DNA from: Kribbella pratensis
Lineage (GTDB): Bacteria > Actinomycetota > Actinomycetes > Propionibacteriales > Kribbellaceae
Direction: 5' to 3'
Assembly (NCBI RefSeq): GCF_004366075.1
Contig: NZ_SODU01000004.1
Span: 835,869-899,868 of the forward strand
Length of the DNA stretch: 64,000 bases
Shown here: positions 16,635 through 26,212 of the stretch, piece by piece
Position numbering within the stretch: position 1 is the stretch's first letter
Layout: every line of letters begins with the position of its first letter
The notes under the pieces: generated by a model
Told to the model about the DNA's origin: nothing
Databases searched by the model: none
The model's input: the letters and a program-made list of their open reading frames with translations, nothing else
Program-made: the position numbers and the translations under genes

Positions 16635-18134
16635 TCACCGGCTGGCGAGCCGGATGCAGTGCCACGAGGCCGGCGGCAGCGTGACGGTCAAGCGGTCGCC
16701 GGAGAGGGCGGAAACCCCTGGCTGGGGAACGACTCGGTCCGGGGCGTCCTGGGAGTTGACTGCGTTGCGGTCCTCATCACCGACCGCGAGGTGCTCGAGC
16801 AGGCGGAGCTCACCGAGTGCGCCGAGCCGGACTGTCCAGGAGGCGGGTTCGGTCAGCGACCGGTTGGCGGCGAAGAGCGCCAGCTCACCGGACTCTTCGT
16901 CGTACGTCGCGACGGCCCACACCTGCTCCACGGATCCGTACGCCGGCGTGTCGACCTCACCGTGGTCGCCGGCAAGCATCAGTACCGTGCCGCGGGCGTA
17001 CTTCGCGGTCAGCGCGAACGGGTGGAAGATCGTCTGACGCCAGGCTGCACCGCCTTCGACGGTCAGGATCGGCGCGATCGCGTTCACCAACTGGGCCTGG
17101 CAGGCGACGCCGACCCGATCGGTGTTGCGCAGCAGGGTGATCAGCAGCGATCCGACCACCACCGCGTCCAGGGCGGTGTAGACGTCCTGGATCAGCGCGG
17201 GCGCCTCGGACGCCTCGGCACGCTGCTCCTCGTGCTGCGCATGCCGGGCGGCGAACCACACGTTCCACTCGTCGAACGAGATGTTGATCCGCTTCGACGA
17301 GTGCCGTCTCGCGGCCACATGGTCCGCGGTCGCCACGACGTCCCGGATGTAGCGGTCCATGTGCGCCGAGGACGCGAGGAACGACACCTCGTCGCCGTCG
17401 ACCGGCTCGTAATAGACGTGCGCGGAGATCAGGTCGACGTCGTCGTAGCAGTGTTCGAGGACGACGCGTTCCCACTCGCCGAAGGTCGGCATCGACGTGT
17501 TCGACGAGCCACACGCGACCAGGAGGAGGTTCGGGTCGAAGGTCTTGTACGCGTGGGCGACCTCCTGCGCGATGCGGGCGTACTCGAGCGGCGTCTTGTG
17601 GCCGATCTGCCACGGGCCGTCCATCTCGTTGCCCAGGCACCACAGCCGGACGCCCCAGGGTTTCGGGTTCCCGTTGCTCACCCGCTGATCGGCGTACCGG
17701 GTGCCGGGGGCGCCGTTCACGTACTCGAGGTAGTCCACCGCCTCGGCCAATCCGCGGTTGCCGAGGTTGACCGCGAGCATGGGCTCCAGGCCGACGCGCG
17801 AGCACCAGGCGAGGAAGTCGTCGGTGCCGACCTGGTTGGTCTCGATCGAATGCCAGGCCAGGTCGAGCACGCGAGGTCGCGACGCGCGCGGCCCGACGCC
17901 GTCCTCCCAGCGATAGTTGGACACGAAGTTGCCGCCCGGGTACCGCACCACGGTCGCACCGAGCTCACGGACCAGCGCGGCGACGTCTCCGCGGAAGCCG
18001 TCCTCGTCCGCCGAGGGATGCGTGGGCTCGTAGATACCGGTGTAGACACACCTGCCGAGATGCTCGACGAACGTGCCGAACAGCCAGCGATTGACCGGGC
18101 CGACGGTGAAGGCAGGGTCGATCGTGGAGGTCAT
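16635..18134 (-). CDS. Alpha-L-arabinofuranosidase, GH51
   Basis: A 499-aa enzyme without a signal peptide, so cytoplasmic. It hydrolyses terminal alpha-L-arabinofuranosyl residues with retention. CLGNEMDGPW carries the acid/base Glu and SFDEWNVW the nucleophile Glu, both at GH51 spacing; VRYPGGNFVSNYRWEDGVG and FGTFVEHLGRCVYTGIYEP near the N-terminus are family hallmarks. It is first in the operon, 18 bp before the binding-protein gene, consistent with import and intracellular cleavage of arabino-oligosaccharides. The ATG at 18134 is used; an in-frame GTG at 18140 is the alternative. Confidence 0.94.
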   Translation of the reverse strand: MTSTIDPAFTVGPVNRWLFGTFVEHLGRCVYTGIYEPTHPSADEDGFRGDVAALVRELGATVVRYPGGNFVSNYRWEDGVGPRASRPRVLDLAWHSIETNQVGTDDFLAWCSRVGLEPMLAVNLGNRGLAEAVDYLEYVNGAPGTRYADQRVSNGNPKPWGVRLWCLGNEMDGPWQIGHKTPLEYARIAQEVAHAYKTFDPNLLLVACGSSNTSMPTFGEWERVVLEHCYDDVDLISAHVYYEPVDGDEVSFLASSAHMDRYIRDVVATADHVAARRHSSKRINISFDEWNVWFAARHAQHEEQRAEASEAPALIQDVYTALDAVVVGSLLITLLRNTDRVGVACQAQLVNAIAPILTVEGGAAWRQTIFHPFALTAKYARGTVLMLAGDHGEVDTPAYGSVEQVWAVATYDEESGELALFAANRSLTEPASWTVRLGALGELRLLEHLAVGDEDRNAVNSQDAPDRVVPQPGVSALSGDRLTVTLPPASWHCIRLASR

Positions 18135-18158
18135 GGTCACGGAGACTCCAGACTGGAA

Positions 18159-18204
18159 TGCAACGATGTAATCTGCAGTGCCAGGGAGTTTGCACCGTTG
18201 TAAT
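18159..18204. promoter_or_regulatory. Paired LacI-type operators
   Basis: Two direct 14-bp copies differing at two positions: TGCAACGATGTAAT (18159-18172) and TGCACCGTTGTAAT (18191-18204), each an imperfect dyad around a central CG as in LacI-family sites. The 32-bp spacing is about three helical turns. They lie between the GH51 operon and its divergent LacI gene, so they probably give both repression and autoregulation. Confidence 0.7.
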
Positions 18205-18267
18205 CGGCGCTGTCAACGGCTCGGCCGCAGCAAAATTCAGGGGCCGGAGCGACCTAGGATTGTGCGT

Positions 18268-19266
18268 ATGCGAGCCACCGTGCGGGATGTCGCGAGTTGG
18301 GCAGGGGTGTCACCGAAGACGGTCTCCAACGTGCTCAACGGGACCGTGAACGTGCGTCCCGCCACCCGTGCGCGGGTCGAAGCGGCGATGGTCGCGCTCG
18401 ACTACGTCCCGAACCTGTCCGCTCGCGGATTGCGGAACGGGCGCACCGGCATGATCGCGATCGCGCTGTCGGACCTGCAGGTCCCCTTCTTCGCCGAGAT
18501 GATGCACCACTTCGTCAACGCGGCGGCCGCGCGCGGCCTGCAGGTCCAGGTCGAGGAGACCGGCTGGGATCCGGGGCGTGAGGCCCGGCTGCTGTCCCGG
18601 GCCCGGGAACACCAGGTGGACGGCCTGATCCTGAATCCGGTCAATCATGAGACGACAGCCGTGAAACCCGGGATCGCCCTGCCGCCGGTGGTCCTGATCG
18701 GCGAGGTCTACCTGCCGATCGTCGACATGGTGTGGATGGACAACGCGGCCGCGATCGCCGACCTGACCGGCGAACTGATCACGACCGGGCATCGCCGGAT
18801 CGCCCTCCTCGGCATGTCCGATCACCCTGCGGCCATCGCCCGTCTCGACGGCTACCGGCAGGCTCTGCGATCGGCAGGCATCCCGACGGATCCGGGGCTC
18901 GAGATCGCCAGCGACGACTGGAGACCGACGTCAGCGGCACGGGCCCTGAACGCCTTCCTGGACAGCGATCCCGGGCCGGTCGACGCAGTGGTCTGCTGCA
19001 CCGACGGCGCGGCGATGGGGGCCCTGCTCGCGTTGCACGCGCACGGCCTCAGAGTGCCCGAAGACGTCTCGGTGACCGGCTACGACAACATCAACGATTC
19101 GGCGATCACCGTGCCACCGCTGACCACCATCGATTTCGACAAGGCGTATGTCGCCGACACCGCGATAGCACTACTGATGCAACGAATCGCCGACCCGGAA
19201 GGCTCGCCGCGCAAGGTGACTCTCCCCCACCGACTCGTCTGGCGATCCAGCACCACCTCCAGATGA
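18268..19266 (+). CDS. LacI-family repressor of the arabinofuranosidase operon
   Basis: A 332-aa repressor. The N-terminal DNA-binding domain reads TVRDVASWAGVSPKTVSNVL with the hinge helix NLSARGLRNG, then a sugar-binding periplasmic-like core (SVTGYDNINDSAITVPPLTTI near the end). It faces the GH51-ABC operon with two operator-like repeats between the genes, so it probably represses that operon until arabinose or an arabino-oligosaccharide binds. The ATG at 18268 fits; a GTG two codons upstream would also work. An upstream extension to 18178 would run through the operators and is rejected. Confidence 0.92.
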   Translation: MRATVRDVASWAGVSPKTVSNVLNGTVNVRPATRARVEAAMVALDYVPNLSARGLRNGRTGMIAIALSDLQVPFFAEMMHHFVNAAAARGLQVQVEETGWDPGREARLLSRAREHQVDGLILNPVNHETTAVKPGIALPPVVLIGEVYLPIVDMVWMDNAAAIADLTGELITTGHRRIALLGMSDHPAAIARLDGYRQALRSAGIPTDPGLEIASDDWRPTSAARALNAFLDSDPGPVDAVVCCTDGAAMGALLALHAHGLRVPEDVSVTGYDNINDSAITVPPLTTIDFDKAYVADTAIALLMQRIADPEGSPRKVTLPHRLVWRSSTTSR

Positions 19267-19322
19267 AACTCATCCAGCGGTCGATTGTTACCGCAGAGAC
19301 GGCCAAAACTGCCGCCTTCCAC

Positions 19323-21989
19323 CTACGCACGTGCTGGCGTGAGCCCGACTGAAGGACGGGTGGTGGTGAAGTGGCCTGGTGGGAGTGTGGCCTTTTCGCC
19401 GTTGGGGAAGGTGACTTCGGCGGTGGAGCCTGGCGGTACGTCGACGGTGAGCCGGAAGGTTTCTCCCTCGATCTGCCACGCGACCTCGATGCGGCCCCGG
19501 GGACTTTCGTAGCTGCCGCGCGCCCAGGTGATCTCCGGATGATGCGCCGGGGCGACGACGAACGACTCCCAACCGACCGATCCTTCGGCCTGTCGCAGGC
19601 CCAGGACGTGGGTGTGCAGGAAGTGGACGACGGCGCCCTTGCTGTAGTGGTTGAGCGAGTCGTGCGGGTTCCCGTTGACATCGACGCCGTCCCAGTCCTC
19701 CCAGATCGTCGTTGCTCCGCGGTCGAGCATCGCCAGCCAGGACGGGGAGGTTCGCTGGAAGAGCAGGTCGTACGCAACGTCGGCGTACCCGTGGTCGGCG
19801 AGCACCGGGAGCAGCTGCGCCGTAGACAGGAATCCGGTCCCCAAATGGTTGCCCGCGGCCCGGATCAGTTCGACGAGCCGTCGTACGGCGCTCTGTCGCA
19901 GCTCGCCCGGGATCAGGCCGAACGACAACGCCCGCACGTAGCCGGCCTGGGTATCTCCTGCCGTCTGCCCCGACTCGTCGAGGAACTCCACGCGCCAGGC
20001 ATCGAGCACCTGATCCGCGATCGCGGCGTAGCGGACCGCGTCCGCGGGCCGGCCGAGGATCTCGGCGATCCGCGCCAGCGTGGCGCTCGATCGGTAGAGG
20101 TACGCGGTTCCGAGTTCGCCCTTGTCCGCCTTCTGCCAGTCGCTCTGCGGCGGCTCGAGCGGCGTCCCGTCGGGTGCCTTGGGCGTGGGCTCCGCCCATT
20201 CGCCCCAGTGGTAGGTGCCGTCCCAGATGAACTGCTCATGAGGCGGCGGTTCGGCTGACCGCTCGATCCGGGAGGGGTGCCGATGCGTGCGGGCGGCCTC
20301 AAGACACCACTCCACCCAGCGAACCATCGCGTCCCAGTTCTCGGCCAGCACCTCCCGGTCGCCGTACGCCTCGTAAAGCTCCATCGGAACCGCGACGATC
20401 GCGTCGCCCCAGCCGGCCGATCCGGTGGTCCTGGCCAGGCGGTCCTCGAGATTCAGCTTGGTACGCCGGCCGTCCGGGGAGAAGTTCGCGATCCGTCCAT
20501 CGGGCAGCTGGTCGTCGCGAACCGAGCGCAGCCACTTCCGGCTGAACCCGAGAACGTCGTACAGCCGCGCCGCGGCGGGCGCGAAGACCTGATAGTCGCC
20601 GGTCCAGCCGATTCGTTCTCGCGTCGGGCAGTCGGTGGGCACATCCACAGCGTTGCCGCGAAAGCTCCAGACCGCGATGTCCTGCAGGCGGTTGAGGTCG
20701 GCACTGCTGCAGATGAACGTTCCGGTCCGGGCGAGATCCGAGTGCACCACGTGCATGGTCACACTCGCCGGGTCGATCGCACCACCGTCGTCGCGTCGCA
20801 GTCGTGCGTACTGGAAACCATGAACGGTGTGGCGCGGTTCGAACACCTCGCCGTCGCCGGCGGAGACGATCTCGTCGCGCTGCCGAAACCGGACCGGACC
20901 GCCCTCTGGCAGGACGGAGTCCAGATGGGAGGTGGTCAGATCACCGTCAGGTCGGGCGAACTCGCCGTAGTCGATGACCGTGCGGGCGCCCGCCGGGCCG
21001 AGGTCGGCCAGCGAGATCCAGCCCGAGGCGTTCTGACCGAAGTCCGCCACCCAGCTCCCGGTGTCGATCTGCCGCATCGCGACCGGCAACCGGGTCTCGA
21101 TCTTGCGCACAGGCGGGGCGGGCGACCAATCGATGCCAGGGGCAACCACGCGGTCGACCAGAACCGGACGCCGTACGTCGGGCGGCGATCCGAGGTCCAC
21201 CACCTGTCCGTCCATGAGGTCCGCGCGGGTGATCCTCGATCGTGAGCTGGTCCACTTGTCGTCGCTGCGAACGATCTTTCGGGAACCGTCGTGGTGCCAA
21301 AGGTGGAGCTCGAGCCGCACGGCCGTCGTCGTACCCCATCCGGACGGCAGGCGGAAGCCGCCGGTCTTGCCGCGGTACCAGCCGTCCGACAGCAAGACCT
21401 CGAGCTCATTGCCGCCGCGCTGAAGGGATTGCGTGACATCCATCGCCTGTGCGTAGAGCGTGTGGTCGTACGACGTCGAGCCGGGCGTCAACTCAGCCGA
21501 ACCGGCACGCCGTCCGTTGACGAACGCCTCGTACACACCCAACGCGGTGGCGTAGAGCCGGGCGGACCGCACCTGTCCGGTCAGCTCGAACCGGGCCGAA
21601 AGAGAGTAGGCGGGCCGCATCCCGTAGCCCTCGTCGGCACCTTCGACCGGAGAGATCCATCGAGCTGTCCAGTCCTCGTTCAGGAGTCCGGCCTCGAAAC
21701 TGGTCGGCTCGGACCAGTCCGAGTACCCCTGGTCGCCGCGCACCCGGACTCGCCACGTCACTCGCTGACAACTGCCGAGCGGCGCCCAGGGCCAGGGGAC
21801 GAACAGGTGTTCCGCGGACGTCCGCAGTACGGGAGCAAGCGGGATATCGTCAACGAGAGCCTCGAGTTCGTACGCCGTGCAACCCGTGAACGTCGGCGGC
21901 AGTCGCCAGGAGAGTCTCGGCGATCGGCCGGACACGGTGAACTGGTCTCCGCCGCTGTCGATCCGCAGTCGGTCCGGACGGTGACTCAT
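19323..21989 (-). CDS. Alpha-L-rhamnosidase, GH78
   Basis: An 888-aa multidomain enzyme without a signal peptide. An N-terminal beta-sandwich region (PRLSWRLPP, WRVRVRGDQGYSDWSEP) and carbohydrate-binding parts (LYATALGVYEAFVNGRR, PGSTSYDHTLYAQAMDVT) precede the (alpha/alpha)6 catalytic barrel. DCPTRERIGWTGDYQ is the strongest GH78 signature and TTIWEDWDGVD lies in the active site; catalytic acids are among these Asp/Glu residues. It removes rhamnose from glycosides or oligosaccharides imported by the ABC system of the same operon. The start overlaps the LacI stop by four bases, and it is the last gene of the operon. Confidence 0.93.
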   Translation of the reverse strand: MSHRPDRLRIDSGGDQFTVSGRSPRLSWRLPPTFTGCTAYELEALVDDIPLAPVLRTSAEHLFVPWPWAPLGSCQRVTWRVRVRGDQGYSDWSEPTSFEAGLLNEDWTARWISPVEGADEGYGMRPAYSLSARFELTGQVRSARLYATALGVYEAFVNGRRAGSAELTPGSTSYDHTLYAQAMDVTQSLQRGGNELEVLLSDGWYRGKTGGFRLPSGWGTTTAVRLELHLWHHDGSRKIVRSDDKWTSSRSRITRADLMDGQVVDLGSPPDVRRPVLVDRVVAPGIDWSPAPPVRKIETRLPVAMRQIDTGSWVADFGQNASGWISLADLGPAGARTVIDYGEFARPDGDLTTSHLDSVLPEGGPVRFRQRDEIVSAGDGEVFEPRHTVHGFQYARLRRDDGGAIDPASVTMHVVHSDLARTGTFICSSADLNRLQDIAVWSFRGNAVDVPTDCPTRERIGWTGDYQVFAPAAARLYDVLGFSRKWLRSVRDDQLPDGRIANFSPDGRRTKLNLEDRLARTTGSAGWGDAIVAVPMELYEAYGDREVLAENWDAMVRWVEWCLEAARTHRHPSRIERSAEPPPHEQFIWDGTYHWGEWAEPTPKAPDGTPLEPPQSDWQKADKGELGTAYLYRSSATLARIAEILGRPADAVRYAAIADQVLDAWRVEFLDESGQTAGDTQAGYVRALSFGLIPGELRQSAVRRLVELIRAAGNHLGTGFLSTAQLLPVLADHGYADVAYDLLFQRTSPSWLAMLDRGATTIWEDWDGVDVNGNPHDSLNHYSKGAVVHFLHTHVLGLRQAEGSVGWESFVVAPAHHPEITWARGSYESPRGRIEVAWQIEGETFRLTVDVPPGSTAEVTFPNGEKATLPPGHFTTTRPSVGLTPARA

Positions 21990-23050
21990 GTGTTCTTGGG
22001 CTGACGGGCGGAGGTCTGGTGTCGCGGACTGCGACCGGTGCTCGCGCGGATGATCAACTCGTGGGGCATGATCGTCGCCGGGGCGGCCGATTCGCCGTTG
22101 ACCTGAAGCATCAGTTGCGCAACAGCCTGCCGACCGTACTCTGCGTCATCGACCCTGATCGTCGTGAGCGGCGGACGAAAGTAGTCCGACCCAGGAGCGT
22201 CGTCGAAGCCCGCGACACTCACATCTTCCGGAACCCGGCGTCCGGCCTCGGTGAGCGCATAGACGACACCCAGGGCCATCTCGTCGTTGGCGGTGAAAAT
22301 CGCCGTGACCGAGGGATCATCGGCCAACTGCCGGCCGGCTTCGTACCCGGATTGAGCGGTCCAGTCGCCGGCCAGCGGCTCGGCGATCTCGGCACCGGCG
22401 TTCCGCAAGGCGCTCTCCCAGCCACGTCGACGAAGCCGGCTGGAGGTCCAGTCGAGCGGACCGGCGACGTGATGGACGGTCTCATGCCCGAGCGACAGCA
22501 GATGATCCACCATGTCAGCGGATGCCTTGACCGCATCAACGTGTACGGCGGGACCGTCGTAGTCGGGAACCTCGCTGGTCGAAACCAACGGCAGCGTGGT
22601 GTCCAGTGATCGCAACGTCTTCGCGGCCGACACCCACGGGGCCATGAAGATCACGCCGTCGCACCCGGCCCGGGCGAGCCGGTCGATCCCGTCCTGCACC
22701 GTGGCCCGATCGAAGGTCGCGAACGTCGCGACGCTGACTCCGAGCCCCAACTCGGTCGCCGCCTGCTCGACGCCGATCATGATCGAGATCGCCCCGAGGC
22801 CCAGCTGCCGATCGGTCAGTTGATGGGTCAGCAGTCCCACACTGAGCCCTCGCCCGGTGGACAAGGCACGCGCGATCGGATCCGGCCGGTAGCCGAGCGC
22901 CTTGATCACGCGCCGTACCCGGGCCGCCGTCCGCTTGTTCACGTTCTCGCCCCCGCGGGCGACTCGCGAGGCGGTCTGGCGGGAGACCCCCGCAGCGCGG
23001 GCAACATCGGTGAGAGTAGCCCGCACCACAGGCACAGGTTTCTCGCTCAA
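21986..23050 (-). CDS. LacI-family regulator within the rhamnosidase operon
   Basis: A 354-aa LacI protein. TLTDVARAAGVSRQTASRVARGGENV is the helix-turn-helix and PIARALSTGRG the hinge helix; the effector core ends with DVSVAGFDDAPGSDYFRPPLTTI. The proposed start is TTG at 23050, nine bases after GGAGGT; the open frame continues 22 codons upstream but overlaps the end of the permease gene. It sits inside the operon (between the permease and the GH78 gene), so it is autoregulated, and it probably binds the two GTTACCGGTAAC palindromes upstream of the first gene. Confidence 0.9.
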   Translation of the reverse strand: MSEKPVPVVRATLTDVARAAGVSRQTASRVARGGENVNKRTAARVRRVIKALGYRPDPIARALSTGRGLSVGLLTHQLTDRQLGLGAISIMIGVEQAATELGLGVSVATFATFDRATVQDGIDRLARAGCDGVIFMAPWVSAAKTLRSLDTTLPLVSTSEVPDYDGPAVHVDAVKASADMVDHLLSLGHETVHHVAGPLDWTSSRLRRRGWESALRNAGAEIAEPLAGDWTAQSGYEAGRQLADDPSVTAIFTANDEMALGVVYALTEAGRRVPEDVSVAGFDDAPGSDYFRPPLTTIRVDDAEYGRQAVAQLMLQVNGESAAPATIMPHELIIRASTGRSPRHQTSARQPKNT

Positions 23051-23081
23051 TTCTTCTCCACCTCCCTTCGGACCACGCAGC

Positions 23082-23903
23082 CTACTTGACCGCTCCGCTG
23101 CTGATGCCTTGCACAACCTGACGCTGGGCGAAGACGTAGAACACCACCACAGGCAGGACGGAGATCGCGGTGGCGGCCAGCAGAATGTTCTGCACCGGTG
23201 TCTCCGCGGACACGAAGTTCATCAGCCCGCGCTGCACCGGCATCAGGGTGTCGTCGTCGAACAGGACCAACGCCAGCAGGTATTCGTTCCACACCGCGAG
23301 ACCTTGGATCACGGCGACAGCGATCAACCCCGGCCGCGCCAACGGGAGAATCACCCGGGCGAACGTGTTCAGCGCCGAACTGCCGTCGATCGCGGCGGCT
23401 TCCTCCAAGTCCTTCGGCAGATTCGCGAAGAACCCGCGCATGATGAGCGCGGAGATCGGAATGCCGGCCGACACCAGAATCAGCACATAGCCGAGCCGGC
23501 TGTTGGTCAGTCCCAGCATCACCATCAGTTTGTACTGCGCGATGAACGAGGCCGGCGCCGGGATGATCATCACCGCCAGCAACGCGAACGTCACCGCTGC
23601 CTTGCCCCGGAACTCGATCCGTGCCAAGGCGTAGCCCGCCGTACTGGACACGACCAGGATGCCGACGACCGCCGAAACCGTGTAGATCATGCTGTTCGGC
23701 AGGTACGTGCCGAGGTCGCCGTCGGTCCACGCCGTAACGTAGTTCGACCACTGTGGCTTCGCCGGCAGCAGATCCTTGCCGCGGTACAACTCACTGCTCG
23801 TCTGCAGCGAACCGATCAGCAACCAGACCATCGGGAACAGTGCCCCGACCGCAGCCAGCACCAGCAGCCCGTACAGACCACCACGGCCCGCGAGACCTTT
23901 CAT
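23082..23903 (-). CDS. Carbohydrate ABC transporter permease (MalG type)
   Basis: A 273-aa membrane protein with six transmembrane segments (first LYGLLVLAAVGALFPMVWLL). The EAA loop reads EEAAAIDGSSALNTFARVILP. It pairs with the upstream MalF-type permease, whose stop it overlaps by four bases. The length is normal for CUT1 permeases. As in the arabinose-type operon, no ATPase gene accompanies it. Confidence 0.93.
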   Translation of the reverse strand: MKGLAGRGGLYGLLVLAAVGALFPMVWLLIGSLQTSSELYRGKDLLPAKPQWSNYVTAWTDGDLGTYLPNSMIYTVSAVVGILVVSSTAGYALARIEFRGKAAVTFALLAVMIIPAPASFIAQYKLMVMLGLTNSRLGYVLILVSAGIPISALIMRGFFANLPKDLEEAAAIDGSSALNTFARVILPLARPGLIAVAVIQGLAVWNEYLLALVLFDDDTLMPVQRGLMNFVSAETPVQNILLAATAISVLPVVVFYVFAQRQVVQGISSGAVK

Positions 23904-24835
23904 TTCCGCCTCCGTGACAGCCAGAGATGCAGCATTGCGAGCAGGACAAGAGCGCCACCGAAGATCACCGACATCGCCGCCGCCGATCCGAAGCGCTGGT
24001 TCGTGAACGCCTCCTGATAGATGCGCAGCGTCGGCACCATCGTGTGGTCACCCGGACCACCGTTGGTGAGCACCTGCACAGTGCCGAACACCTGCAACGC
24101 TCCGAGCAGCGTCAGCAACGACACGATCGCCGTCACCGGCAGCAGGTCCGGCCACGTGACGTACCGGAACTTCGCCCAGCCGCCCGCGCCGTCCAGGTCG
24201 GCCGCCTCGTACAGCTCCACGGGCACGTCCTGAAGGCCGGCCAGGTACAGAATGAAGCCGAATCCCCAGTGATACCAAAGGAAAACCGCCGCCACCGCCG
24301 GCAGCGCCGTACCGGGATCCTCGAGCCAGTTGTGCTGGAGTCCGGACAACCCGACGCCGCCGAGCAGCCGGTTCACGATGCCTGCGTTCGGAGCGAGCAG
24401 CCAGGAGAACATCATCCCGATGACCACCACGGAGAAGACACCTGGCAGGTAGAACGCGGTCCGGAAGAACGCCTTCCCGCGACGTACCCGGTTCACTGCG
24501 ATCGCCATCCCCAACGACAACGCGTTGCCGAGGACGAAACCGGCCACGCCGAAGACCAGCACGTTCCGCATCGACGACCAGAAAACGGTGTCGTGCATCA
24601 CGAACCGGTAGTTGGACAGGCCAACGAAGGACGTGACCGCGCTGACCCCGTCCCATTCCTGGAAGCTCAGCACGACCGCCTGGACGAACGGTACGAGCGT
24701 GAAGACCGCCAGCAGCACAGCCGCTGGTAGGAGGAATACGTAGGCCATGAGTTCCCGGCGCCGCGCCAGCGGACTGCGGCGCCGGGAGGTCGGCTGCACC
24801 CGCGGGGCGACCCGTTCGAGCGGACGTACCGTCAC
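23900..24835 (-). CDS. Carbohydrate ABC transporter permease (MalF type)
   Basis: A 311-aa permease with a basic cytoplasmic start and six membrane segments; the EAA loop is YEAADLDGAGGWAKFRYVTWP. The frame is open for another 104 codons into the binding-protein gene, but a GTG at 24835 overlaps the binding-protein stop (GTGA), gives MTVRPLERVAPRV, and is the coupled start typical of these operons. It transports the sugar bound by the preceding lipoprotein. Confidence 0.92.
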   Translation of the reverse strand: MTVRPLERVAPRVQPTSRRRSPLARRRELMAYVFLLPAAVLLAVFTLVPFVQAVVLSFQEWDGVSAVTSFVGLSNYRFVMHDTVFWSSMRNVLVFGVAGFVLGNALSLGMAIAVNRVRRGKAFFRTAFYLPGVFSVVVIGMMFSWLLAPNAGIVNRLLGGVGLSGLQHNWLEDPGTALPAVAAVFLWYHWGFGFILYLAGLQDVPVELYEAADLDGAGGWAKFRYVTWPDLLPVTAIVSLLTLLGALQVFGTVQVLTNGGPGDHTMVPTLRIYQEAFTNQRFGSAAAMSVIFGGALVLLAMLHLWLSRRRK

Positions 24836-26160
24836 TTCGCCCTCTTCTGCGCCGTCTCCATGTCGTCGAGCACCTGGTCGACGGTCTTCTCCTTCAGCAC
24901 CAGGCTCTGCACCCCGCTGATCAGCGCCGTCCGGGCGTCGGGGCTGAACGGTGACGGAACAACCTCGATCGCGTTGGCGAGCGACGCGAAACCGGCGACC
25001 TGCGGCGGCAGGTCGGAGGCGGTGACCTTCGGGTTCGCCGGGATCAGCCCGACCATGTCGACGAACACCTTCGCCTGCTCGGGCTCGGTCAGCCACTGCA
25101 CGAACTTCACCGCGGCATCGACGTTCTTTCCCTTCGGGTTGATGCACGCCCCCTTGCCGACACCGCCGTACACCCGCGGTTTCTGCGTGCCGTCGGCCGC
25201 CTTCGGGATCCCCATCGAGGTGTACTCCGTGAAGTCCGGCGCGGTGGCCCGCGCAACCCCGATCGCGACCGACGCGTCGAAGATCGCCGGCGTGTCCTGG
25301 ACGTTGAAGAAGCCCTTCTCCACCGTCGGGTTGTCGTCGTTGCCGCCCGGCAGGGTCTTGTTGACGATGACTCCGGCGTCCCTCAGCTCGGCCAGCAGCT
25401 GCAGACCTTTACGCCAGCCGTCCGACTTCCAACTCGTCTTTCCTGCGAGCGTCGCGTCGATCTCGGCGTCGGTCAGCCAGTTGGAGGCATGACTCAACAG
25501 GAAACGATCCGCCAGGGACGCAGCCATCAGGAACGCACCGTTGCCGGTCTTGCCGGAGACCTTCTTCAGCTGATCGATCCACGCGTCCGTCGTGGCCGGC
25601 GGAACCTTCGGATCGATCCCGGCCGACTCGAACGCCTTGGTGTTCAGCAGGATCCCCATGGTCTGGATCTCCCAGTGCGCGGAGTAGATACCGGCGTCCA
25701 AGCCGCTGACCGTCCCGGCCCGCACGGTGGTCAGGTCCAGCGCGATCGGCGAGAAGTTGCCCTTCCACTCACCGGTCAGCTTCGGCTCCAGGTTCATCGC
25801 CCAGCCGGCCTTGTAGTACGGGATCATCTCGGGGAGCGTGAGCGTCGAGTAGATGTCCGGCATGTCACCCGACTGCGACTTCGACTGCAACTTCGCCGGA
25901 AAGTTCGTCGGCCCGGGACTGTCGATCGTGACCCGTACGCCGGTCTGCTTCTGATAGGTCTCGACCAACTTGTCCAGCGCCTTCGCCTGGCCGCGGGACT
26001 GGTTCATGAAGGTCAGCGCCGTCGAGCCGCCGCCGCCTTTCGCCGAATCCTTACCGCAGCCGGTCAGCACCGGCCCGGAGAACGCAGCGCCGGCGGAAGC
26101 CGCGGCCAGCCCGAGCAGTCGGCGCCGCGTCAGTCGATTTCCTACGCCTGATCTGGGCAT
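24832..26160 (-). CDS. Extracellular sugar-binding lipoprotein
   Basis: A 442-aa family 1 solute-binding protein. The N-terminus carries a Tat-like TRRRLLGLAAASAG and an LTGC lipobox at residues ~32-35. It is the first gene of the rhamnosidase operon and follows two perfect operators at about 25-50 bp. SGDMPDIYSTLTLPEMIPYYKAG and the C-terminal VDQVLDDMETAQKRAK are regular for this family. Probable ligands are rhamnose-containing glycosides or oligosaccharides, judging from the GH78 enzyme. Confidence 0.92.
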   Translation of the reverse strand: MPRSGVGNRLTRRRLLGLAAASAGAAFSGPVLTGCGKDSAKGGGGSTALTFMNQSRGQAKALDKLVETYQKQTGVRVTIDSPGPTNFPAKLQSKSQSGDMPDIYSTLTLPEMIPYYKAGWAMNLEPKLTGEWKGNFSPIALDLTTVRAGTVSGLDAGIYSAHWEIQTMGILLNTKAFESAGIDPKVPPATTDAWIDQLKKVSGKTGNGAFLMAASLADRFLLSHASNWLTDAEIDATLAGKTSWKSDGWRKGLQLLAELRDAGVIVNKTLPGGNDDNPTVEKGFFNVQDTPAIFDASVAIGVARATAPDFTEYTSMGIPKAADGTQKPRVYGGVGKGACINPKGKNVDAAVKFVQWLTEPEQAKVFVDMVGLIPANPKVTASDLPPQVAGFASLANAIEVVPSPFSPDARTALISGVQSLVLKEKTVDQVLDDMETAQKRAK

Positions 26161-26182
26161 TGTCTTCCCTTCCTCGCCACGT

Positions 26183-26212
26183 TGTTACCGGTAACATGTT
26201 GTTACCGGTAAC
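26183..26212. promoter_or_regulatory. Two GTTACCGGTAAC operators
   Basis: Perfect 12-bp palindromes at 26184-26195 (14 bp if the flanking T/A are counted) and 26201-26212, centres 17 bp apart, 23-52 bp upstream of the binding-protein start. The central CCGG/CG dyad is LacI-like. The LacI gene inside the operon is the obvious candidate ligand. Confidence 0.82.

Noticed and set aside
16107..18203. 698-codon plus-strand open frame
   Set aside because: Antisense to the well-supported GH51 and binding-protein genes; no motifs.
18178..18267. 30-codon N-terminal extension of the first LacI protein
   Set aside because: It would cover the operator region and adds a basic stretch absent from LacI proteins.
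19267..19322. Terminator between LacI and rhamnosidase genes
   Set aside because: Only a 5-bp GCGGT/ACCGC dyad is visible, too weak to call.
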